Source: a bacterium (GTDB taxonomy: Bacteria > Patescibacteriota > Minisyncoccia > Phycocordibacterales > Phycocordibacteraceae). From it: a stretch of DNA of 13,194 bases. Shown piece after piece: positions 5,103 through 10,847 of the stretch (positions are counted from its first letter, which is position 1; each line of letters begins with the position of its first letter). The stretch lies in assembly GCA_021812955.1 (NCBI GenBank), contig JAKAMJ010000008.1:1-13194 (forward strand). Direction: 5' to 3'. Both the position numbers and the translations under genes were made by a program. The notes beneath the pieces are model-generated. The model ran no database searches, was not told where the DNA came from, and worked only from the letters and a program-made list of their open reading frames with translations.

Positions 5103-6566
5103 ATGGCGCGCGAAGAAGGGGTAGTCAATTTCGACGAGGTCTCGTTCGAATACAATCACAACAAGCCGATCCTCGACGAGGTGAGCTTCGTGCTGCGCCG
5201 CGGCATGAAGATGGCGGTGATGGGTCAGAACGGCGCTGGCAAGACTACGCTCTTCTCGCTCATGACAGGCACCCGCGAGCCGACCAGCGGCGAGATACAC
5301 CGCTCGCATGGCATGAAGGTCGCTATCGCGTCGCAGGTGATCCCGCGCGAGAAGATGGGGCTCACGGTGCGCGAATTCTTCCAGTCCTATTTCGACACGA
5401 AGGTGTACGACATCGATCCGAGGATCGACAAAGTGCTCGAGGTGGTGAACCTGCAGCATCACGAGAAACTCCACGACCGCATGGTGAAGAGCTTTTCCGG
5501 CGGACAGCAGGCGCGCTTGCTGCTCGCGTCGGCGCTCATCCAGGATCCGGACCTGCTTCTGCTCGACGAGCCGACGAACAATCTCGACGCGGCCGGCATC
5601 GAGCACCTGACTAAGTTTCTAGTTGACTACGATAAGACTGTCGTTGTCATATCTCATGATGCCGATTTCCTAAATGCATTTACTACGGGAGTTCTTTATC
5701 TGGATGTTTTCACGCGCAAGATAGAGCAGTACTCCGGCAACTATCGCGACGTGCAGCGCGACATACTGATCCGCATCGAGAAAGAGAACAGGAAGAACGC
5801 GCAGCTCGCGAAAAAGATCCAGGAGAACAAGGACAAGGCAAACTTCTTCGCGCAGAAGGGCGGCAAGATGCGCTTGGTCGCGAAGAAAATGCGCACGGAA
5901 ATAGAGGAGATGGAAGAGGAAAAGGTCGATGTGCGCAAGGAAGACAAGACGATCCGTCCATTTGTCATTCCAGCGCAAGACGACCTGAGCGGCGTCGTCT
6001 TCGCGCTCACGGCATACACGACGCTCTCGCCCAATGGCAAGGTCGTGACGAAGAAAGCGAACGTCTCGCTGCGTAAGAATAATCACCTGCTGCTGAAAGG
6101 GCCGAACGGCATCGGCAAGAGTACGCTCCTTGAGGCGATCGCGAATGGCACGGCCGCAGGCGCGGCCATCACCGAGGGCGTGAAGGTCGGGTACTATCGC
6201 CAGGATTTTTCCACGCTCGATTTCAACCAGTCTGTCTTTGATGCGCTCACGCAGGTGATGGGCCAGCCAGACGAGAAGCGTCTGCGCTCGGTCGCGGCGA
6301 GTTTTCTTATCACGGGCGACGTGATCCACACGAAGATCGGCAGCTTGTCTGAAGGGCAGAAGGGGCTAGTCGCGTTCGCGTCGCTCGTGCTCGAGAAGCC
6401 CGGGCTACTGATCCTCGACGAGCCGACGAACCACATCAACTTCCGCCACCTTCCTATAATCGCGAAGGCACTTGACCAATACGAAGGCGCGATGGTCCTC
6501 GTCTCCCACGTCCCCGATTTCGTAGAAAAAATCCGCATTGACGACGTCTTGGATTTGGAGAAATAA
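5103..6566 (+). CDS. ABC-F family ATP-binding protein
   Basis: This 487-residue soluble protein has two ABC ATPase domains and no membrane domain. ABC-F proteins act on the ribosome as translation or antibiotic-protection factors. Domain 1 has Walker A GQNGAGKTT (41-49), signature FSGGQQ (131-136), Walker B LLLLDEPTNN (151-160) and switch SHD (184-186). The charged helical linker spans about 203-285, where ABC-F proteins insert toward the peptidyl-transferase centre. Domain 2 has GPNGIGKST (333-341), the variant signature LSEGQKG (415-421), LLILDEPTNH (435-444) and SHVPDF. It is shorter than Uup or EttA (about 550-640). ATG at 5103 follows an AAGGTG that could be a Shine-Dalgarno, and TAAGGT could also serve as a poor -10. 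Codons from about 5607 to 5708 are unusually AT-rich compared with the rest of the gene. Confidence 0.9.
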   Translation: MAREEGVVNFDEVSFEYNHNKPILDEVSFVLRRGMKMAVMGQNGAGKTTLFSLMTGTREPTSGEIHRSHGMKVAIASQVIPREKMGLTVREFFQSYFDTKVYDIDPRIDKVLEVVNLQHHEKLHDRMVKSFSGGQQARLLLASALIQDPDLLLLDEPTNNLDAAGIEHLTKFLVDYDKTVVVISHDADFLNAFTTGVLYLDVFTRKIEQYSGNYRDVQRDILIRIEKENRKNAQLAKKIQENKDKANFFAQKGGKMRLVAKKMRTEIEEMEEEKVDVRKEDKTIRPFVIPAQDDLSGVVFALTAYTTLSPNGKVVTKKANVSLRKNNHLLLKGPNGIGKSTLLEAIANGTAAGAAITEGVKVGYYRQDFSTLDFNQSVFDALTQVMGQPDEKRLRSVAASFLITGDVIHTKIGSLSEGQKGLVAFASLVLEKPGLLILDEPTNHINFRHLPIIAKALDQYEGAMVLVSHVPDFVEKIRIDDVLDLEK

Positions 6567-6569
6567 CGT

Positions 6570-6598
6570 ATCGGATGGACACTAAGTGTCCATCCGAT
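6570..6598. repeat. Perfect inverted repeat after the ABC-F gene
   Basis: A 13-bp perfect stem with loop TAA begins 3 nt after the ABC-F stop (arm ATCGGATGGACAC at 6570-6582). No T-run follows on the plus strand, so it is not a canonical terminator. It may protect the mRNA 3' end or bind a protein. Confidence 0.7.
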
Positions 6599-6614
6599 TA
6601 ACAATAGGATTGCA

Positions 6615-6641
6615 ACGCGCGCCGGCTTCGCCGGCGCGCGT
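6615..6641. repeat. Perfect GC-rich hairpin abutting a promoter
   Basis: A 12-bp stem ACGCGCGCCGGC (6615-6626) pairs with its complement at 6630-6641 across loop TTC. Its last base is the first T of the extended -10 TGATACCAT, so it sits where a -35 region would be. It has no T-tract. Confidence 0.7.
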
Positions 6642-6649
6642 GATACCAT
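6641..6649 (+). promoter_or_regulatory. Extended -10 upstream of the DKNYY gene
   Basis: TGATACCAT (TGn plus TACCAT) ends 6 nt before an ATG at 6656, the spacing seen at other genes here. That ATG opens a 12-codon frame, not the long gene. The ATG of the long frame at 6648 lies inside this box. Confidence 0.4.
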
Positions 6650-8240
6650 GCAAACATGCACAAGAATCTGTTGGGCGAGACAGTGCAAAGATAAGGTGTC
6701 TCTGGCTAATGTCGTTCGGGTGGCCGGAGCGTTTGTAATCTCAGTCGCGCTTATATGCGCGGTGGCGTGGTGCGTGTACGGGAGTCGTACGGCCAAGGAG
6801 TACAAGATTCAGCAGGTTGCAGAGGAAAGTATTTCTGGTTTTCCGCTTATACCGACCTTGGTCGTGCCGGTTCCGTCACCTCCGCCTGGACTTATCGGTC
6901 TGCCGGCGCCCTCATTAGGCGAGGTTGGTGTTATTGCCGGCATCAATGTGGTCGGATATGTGCGAGTCGGGCTCGCGTCTATAAATAGAAGTGCGACTAC
7001 AACGACGTTTCCTGAAATAAATTCAGATGAGTCGCTCGACGCATCGACGATGCGTGTAGTGAGCACGAGCCCGTTCGTGTTGGTGCAGAAGAGCGATGGA
7101 GTGCATGTCGAATACGTGAACGAATCGGGAATCGTTTCCCCGAGTGACTCAATCGCTATTGCCGGGACATTGCCTCAATTGCGTCCAGGGGGAGTAGTTT
7201 TTACAGATGTATACAATAACAAGCGTGTATATGGTTTGGGTGACGGCGGTCGGATACGCGGATTGCCAGCGTCTGGCGCGCTCGCTTTCGCGAAGAACAG
7301 TACGCGGTATATGGTCGGTGCGGATGCGGTTTATTTCTTGACCTATCACGCTTCTATCAGGCAATCGGGAAGCGACTTCACCGTAGTGCGAGTTTACGGC
7401 GCAGACCCGAAGACTTTCTCGGTGCTATATCCTGATGCCAATTTCGCGCGTGACGATTTCCATTATTTTATCAATGGCGAAGCTGTCGCTGGCATAACGC
7501 CGCAAAGCGCGCCACCGCTCGTGATGAGTTCAAATCCGGCAGCTTTTGCCAGTGTCGTTGCAGATTCTGAATGGCTCTATCGCGTGAGCATCGTAACCGA
7601 TCCGAGCGAAGCGGCAACATCGGTTCATTATTTGGATTCAGGAAAGATAACCAAACAGCTTCTCAATAGCGTATATTATCGTTCCATTTATGATGTTGAT
7701 ACGGAAGCAGGTCGGCATACCGAATATGCGTTTAAGCAAGACGAGGTGTGGTACGGGTCGACAAAAGTCGCTGGCGCTGATCCGGAGACATTCGAGCTCG
7801 TCGTAGGACTTTCAGATTACTACACTGTTAGAGGGTATGTTTCCTACGAATATGCGCGCGACGCGAAGCGTGTTTATTATATGGGTGTAGAAATTCCCGG
7901 AGCTGATCGGGCGACGTTCCTGCCGATTGGGAGTAATACTGCGTACGGAGCTGATCATGAGCACGTATTCTTGACCGGCATAGAGATTCCTTATGCAGAT
8001 CCGACGACGTTTGCCCCTCTCTGGCATCCGCTCTATGAGGGTTGTCCGCTCAGTGAATACGCGAAGGACGCCACTCGTGTGTTCTACAAGAATCAGGAGG
8101 TGATAGGCGCCGACGCACAGACTTTCGAATCGCTTCTTGGCGAATACGGTCGAGATGCGAAAGGGGTTTATTTCCGCGGCGTCTTCCATCCAGAGATTGA
8201 CGCGGAATCATTCGTTGCGCCAGGTTGCGGCTACGGATGA
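6648..8240 (+). CDS. Membrane-anchored DKNYY-repeat protein
   Basis: Up to 530 residues. A hydrophobic helix (VVRVAGAFVISVALICAVAW, about residues 22-41) anchors the protein, with the remainder probably outside the membrane. The C-terminal half carries DKNYY-type repeats of the form YArDakrVYY.GveIpGADr.TF, clearest at YARDAKRVYYMGVEIPGADR, VFLTGIEIPYADPTTF, YAKDATRVFYKNQEVIGADA and YGRDAKGVYFRG. Earlier divergent copies occur around residues 225-300. DKNYY proteins are widespread surface or periplasmic proteins with no established biochemical role. The start is uncertain: ATG 6648 overlaps the apparent -10 box, and GTG 6696 gives a cleaner N-terminus (SLANVVRVAGAF). A proline-rich linker (about residues 70-90) follows the helix. 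Its stop codon TGA is part of the extended -10 of the next gene. Confidence 0.85.
   Translation: MQTCTRICWARQCKDKVSLANVVRVAGAFVISVALICAVAWCVYGSRTAKEYKIQQVAEESISGFPLIPTLVVPVPSPPPGLIGLPAPSLGEVGVIAGINVVGYVRVGLASINRSATTTTFPEINSDESLDASTMRVVSTSPFVLVQKSDGVHVEYVNESGIVSPSDSIAIAGTLPQLRPGGVVFTDVYNNKRVYGLGDGGRIRGLPASGALAFAKNSTRYMVGADAVYFLTYHASIRQSGSDFTVVRVYGADPKTFSVLYPDANFARDDFHYFINGEAVAGITPQSAPPLVMSSNPAAFASVVADSEWLYRVSIVTDPSEAATSVHYLDSGKITKQLLNSVYYRSIYDVDTEAGRHTEYAFKQDEVWYGSTKVAGADPETFELVVGLSDYYTVRGYVSYEYARDAKRVYYMGVEIPGADRATFLPIGSNTAYGADHEHVFLTGIEIPYADPTTFAPLWHPLYEGCPLSEYAKDATRVFYKNQEVIGADAQTFESLLGEYGRDAKGVYFRGVFHPEIDAESFVAPGCGYG
6656..6694 (+). CDS. Possible 12-codon leader peptide of the DKNYY gene
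   Basis: ATG at 6656 opens MHKNLLGETVQR and stops at TAA 6692-6694. A GTG in the frame of the next gene begins 2 nt later, at 6696. If the leaderless promoter is real, this would be the first frame translated, and the membrane protein would start by reinitiation at GTG 6696. Alternatively an indel near 6690 has split the true N-terminus from the rest. Confidence 0.25.
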   Translation: MHKNLLGETVQR

Positions 8241-8246
8241 TATGAT
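8238..8246 (+). promoter_or_regulatory. Extended -10 of the Nramp-like gene (leaderless)
   Basis: TGATATGAT (TGn plus TATGAT) overlaps the stop codon of the DKNYY gene and ends 7 nt before the ATG at 8254. No Shine-Dalgarno is present. Confidence 0.55.
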
Positions 8247-8253
8247 GTGAAGC

Positions 8254-9630
8254 ATGACTGACAAGAAGTTCGAGAGAGAAGTCGAGGAGGCTTTTGAGGC
8301 TCCTGCGAAGGCGCTCGAGAAGAGCGTCGATTTCGTGAAGGACGAAGAACGCACGCTCATCAGCAAGCGGCCGTTCCAGCACGCGGAAGAATACTGGCAG
8401 ACGCTCGGGCCCGGGCTCACGACAGGCGCGGCGGACGACGACCCGTCCGGCATCGCGACGTACTCGCAGTCCGGCGCGAAATACGGCTTGCAGCTCATCT
8501 GGCTCTCGCTCTACACCTACCCGTTCATGGCCGTCGTGCAGGAGATGTGCGCGCGCATCGGGCTCGTTTCCGGCCAAGGGCTCGCGGCGAATATCCGCAA
8601 GCATTACTCGGCGAGCGCGCTCTATTTCGCCACGGCGCTCCTGTTTTTCGCGAATACGCTCAACATAGCCGCAGACCTCGGTGCGATGGCGGCGGCCTCA
8701 AGGCTCCTTGTGCCGGGCATCAGCATCGGGCTGTTCGTTATCATTTTCGCGGCATTGAGCCTCGGGCTGCAGATATTCACCACATATGCGCGCTACGCGA
8801 AATATCTGAAATACCTGACGTTCGCGCTCCTTTCGTATGTCGTAGTGGCGTTCATGGTGCACTTGGATTGGCTCGAAGTGCTCCATCGCACGCTCGTGCC
8901 GTCGATAACGTTTTCGGGAGATCAGATATTCTTGATCTGTGGCGTGCTCGGTACGACGATTTCCCCGTATCTGTTCTTCTGGCAGACGTCGCAAGAAGTC
9001 GAGGAAGATATCCTGCGCGGCGAGACGACCGTCGCCGCGCGCCGCGCGCATGCGACGCCTGAGGTGCTCAAGAATATGCGCACTGACGTGTGGAGCGGCA
9101 TGGCATTCTCAAACCTTGTCGCGTTCTTCATCATGGCGGCGTGTGCGGGAACGCTTTTTGCGCACGGCATGACAAACATCGCTACGGCAGATCAGGCCGC
9201 GCTCGCGCTCAAGCCGTTCGGTGAATTCGCCTATCTTCTCTTCGCGCTCGGCATCATCGGGACGGGCATGCTCGCGCTGCCAGTGTTCGCCGGCTCGACC
9301 GCATATGCGCTCTCGGAGAGTTTCGGCTGGCGCTACGGGCTGTACCGCAAGCTGAAGGAAGCGTATGCGTTCTATGGCGTCATCATCGTCTCCATGCTGA
9401 TCGGCATCTTCGCGAACTTCATGCGTCTCGACCCGATCCAGGCGCTCATTTATGCCGCCGTGGCGAACGGCGTCATCGCGCCCGTCATACTCTTCTTCGT
9501 GGTGCGGCTCGCGGGCAGCAAGCGCGTCATGGGGCAATACGCGAGCGGGCGGCTTGCATCACTCGTCGGCTGGGTCACTATCATCGCTATGTCCGTCTCT
9601 GGCATCGCCGCCATCGCGACGCTTTTCTGA
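8254..9630 (+). CDS. Nramp-related divalent metal transporter, atypical site
   Basis: This 458-residue polytopic membrane protein has about 11 hydrophobic segments of the APC/LeuT fold, preceded by a charged N-terminal extension of about 45 residues. The first-helix motif is GPGLTTGAADDDPSGIATYS (52-71). Canonical Nramp proteins have DPGN there. The helix-6 segment reads GTTISPYLFFWQTSQEVEE (233-251) where Mn/Fe Nramps have a methionine-proline-histidine motif. Both the metal-binding Asn and the selectivity Met therefore appear replaced, as in the divergent branch usually annotated as Nramp family transporters and in NRMT-type Mg/Mn carriers. The substrate could be Mn2+, Mg2+ or another divalent ion. 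The sequence does not decide. Start ATG 8254 lies 7 nt from an extended -10. No terminator follows before the next promoter at 9641. Confidence 0.85.
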   Translation: MTDKKFEREVEEAFEAPAKALEKSVDFVKDEERTLISKRPFQHAEEYWQTLGPGLTTGAADDDPSGIATYSQSGAKYGLQLIWLSLYTYPFMAVVQEMCARIGLVSGQGLAANIRKHYSASALYFATALLFFANTLNIAADLGAMAAASRLLVPGISIGLFVIIFAALSLGLQIFTTYARYAKYLKYLTFALLSYVVVAFMVHLDWLEVLHRTLVPSITFSGDQIFLICGVLGTTISPYLFFWQTSQEVEEDILRGETTVAARRAHATPEVLKNMRTDVWSGMAFSNLVAFFIMAACAGTLFAHGMTNIATADQAALALKPFGEFAYLLFALGIIGTGMLALPVFAGSTAYALSESFGWRYGLYRKLKEAYAFYGVIIVSMLIGIFANFMRLDPIQALIYAAVANGVIAPVILFFVVRLAGSKRVMGQYASGRLASLVGWVTIIAMSVSGIAAIATLF

Positions 9631-9640
9631 TTCGGGGCCA

Positions 9641-9669
9641 TTGACAAAATGGTGCTCGGGTGCTAGCAT
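9641..9669 (+). promoter_or_regulatory. Strong sigma-70 promoter of the 3D-domain gene
   Basis: A perfect -35 TTGACA (9641-9646), 17-nt spacer and extended -10 TGCTAGCAT (hexamer TAGCAT 9664-9669). Predicted start is near 9676, leaving a leader of about 39 nt without a clear Shine-Dalgarno. Confidence 0.8.
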
Positions 9670-9714
9670 CTGGAATAACGAGGTAGCCACTGGCTATTTC
9701 GACTAATTCAAGCA

Positions 9715-10299
9715 ATGCCCGTTATCGGAGCCCTTATGGGCTTTTCCCTTTTGATCGGCGTGATGTCGTTTCCTATAGGAGACGCTATCGCGTCGCAGCC
9801 TGCTGCGGCGCCTGTGGCCGCGCCGGTCGTGCCGAGCTACGCCGTAACCTTGACGGCGTACAACGCCGTCCCGGGCCAGACCGACGACGATCCGTTCACG
9901 ACGGCGTCCGGAGCATATTCGAATCCGGACATAGTGGCGGCTCGTTCCCGCGACCTGGCAGACGAATTGCCGTTCGGGACTATCATCGAGATAGACGGGC
10001 CGGCGGCCGCGGGCCAGAGCTCGTGCGGGTATGGTGCGGTCGCTCGTCATATCGGGTATCGCGTCATCGAAGACACGATGAACCAGCGCTACACGGACCG
10101 CGTAGACGTGCTTCTCGACCAGAGGGCGGACGTCAAGGCGGATGACGGCAGCGTGCTGAACGGCGCGAGCGTGATGGGCGTCTGCAAAGGCGTCACGGTC
10201 CGCGTCGTCGGGCATGTAGACATGGCGCACTTGCCGAAGACGCAGGCCGGACTGGCGGCGCTCGTCGGCAAGGGCGGCGATATCGCTCTCGGCAAATAG
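9715..10299 (+). CDS. Exported 3D-domain (double-psi beta-barrel) protein
   Basis: This 194-residue protein has an N-terminal hydrophobic signal (residues 3-22) with a plausible cleavage after AIA (GDAIA/SQ) and a short Ala/Pro linker. Residues 42-140 form a 3D domain: VTLTAYNAVPG, then AARSRDLADELPFGTIIEI, then GYRVIEDTMNQRYTDRVDVLL. The name-giving aspartates are at about D80, D120 and D131. 3D/MltA/RlpA-type domains bind or cut peptidoglycan glycan strands, so a cell-wall role outside the membrane is likely. Cys104 and Cys157 could form a disulfide. The signal lacks the usual basic N-terminus, so the start is slightly uncertain, but no other ATG or GTG is in frame after the TAA at 9676. 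Strong promoter upstream and long hairpin terminator downstream make it a single-gene unit. Confidence 0.85.
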   Translation: MPVIGALMGFSLLIGVMSFPIGDAIASQPAAAPVAAPVVPSYAVTLTAYNAVPGQTDDDPFTTASGAYSNPDIVAARSRDLADELPFGTIIEIDGPAAAGQSSCGYGAVARHIGYRVIEDTMNQRYTDRVDVLLDQRADVKADDGSVLNGASVMGVCKGVTVRVVGHVDMAHLPKTQAGLAALVGKGGDIALGK

Positions 10300-10327
10300 C
10301 AGAGGGCGAGAGGCGGCCGTCTAGGAT

Positions 10328-10380
10328 ACGAAAACGCGCGGCCGGCCCCGGAGGGGCCGGCCGCGCGTTTTCGTGTTCTT
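10328..10380. terminator. 22-bp perfect hairpin, bidirectional terminator
   Basis: A perfect 22-bp stem (10328-10349 / 10353-10374) with loop GGA. The outer part carries A-rich (GAAAAC) and T-rich (GTTTTCG) arms, followed by GTTCTT. It terminates the 3D-domain gene and would also block minus-strand transcription. Confidence 0.8.
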
Positions 10381-10389
10381 GCGTCTTCG

Positions 10390-10398
10390 TGCTAGAAT
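10390..10398 (+). promoter_or_regulatory. Extended -10 of the SET-domain gene
   Basis: TGCTAGAAT ends 8 nt before the ATG at 10407, giving a predicted leader of 0-2 nt. It lies only 15 nt past the hairpin terminator. No Shine-Dalgarno is visible. Confidence 0.55.
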
Positions 10399-10406
10399 GC
10401 GCCGAT

Positions 10407-10847
10407 ATGACACCTCCGAATACCGCCATCGAGAACGACGCCGAGAAGAAGCCTGTCTGCCCCGCTGGATTGCGAGTGGGGAAGTCGAGCGCCGGCCTCG
10501 GCTTGTTCGCCACTCGTCCGTTCAAGAAGGGCGAGCGGATCATAGAATATTTCGGTCGTGAGATTTCCAAGGAAGAGGAGTATACGAGCCGCAGCAAGTA
10601 CCTGTTCGAGGTCAACAGAAAGAAGACCATCGACGGTGCAGAGCGCAATAACTTCGCTCGCTATATCAACCACTCCTGCAAGCCCAACTGCGAGCCGAAC
10701 ATTGTTAAGGGCCGCGTGTGGATCGACGCGGTGAAGAGCATCAAGCCCGGAGAAGAATTCACATACGACTATGGTGATGAATACTTCGACGAGCATATAA
10801 AGCCCCGCGGCTGCCGTTGCGCGAAGTGCGCGCCGAAAGCGGCGTAG
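10407..10847 (+). CDS. SET-domain protein lysine methyltransferase
   Basis: This 146-residue protein is essentially one SET domain with a post-SET cysteine cluster. The SAM-binding strand is AGLGLFATRPF (29-39), followed by KKGERIIEYFGREIS (40-54). The pseudoknot motif is NNFARYINHSCKPNCEP (81-97), and the catalytic-tyrosine motif is IKPGEEFTYDYGDEY (112-126). The tail CRCAKC (136-141), with Cys91 of NHSC, can bind a zinc ion as in eukaryotic post-SET domains. Such stand-alone SET proteins transfer methyl groups from SAM to protein lysines. In bacteria the targets are largely unknown, with ribosomal, DNA-binding or secreted host-directed proteins as candidates. ATG 10407 was chosen over GTG 10389 because the extended -10 occupies the upstream sequence. 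The rhodanese gene follows after 16 nt and probably shares the transcript. Confidence 0.88.
   Translation: MTPPNTAIENDAEKKPVCPAGLRVGKSSAGLGLFATRPFKKGERIIEYFGREISKEEEYTSRSKYLFEVNRKKTIDGAERNNFARYINHSCKPNCEPNIVKGRVWIDAVKSIKPGEEFTYDYGDEYFDEHIKPRGCRCAKCAPKAA

Noticed and set aside
5076..5606. 176-codon minus-strand frame
   Set aside because: It is antisense to the ABC-F Walker A and signature region, with no motif or start signal of its own.
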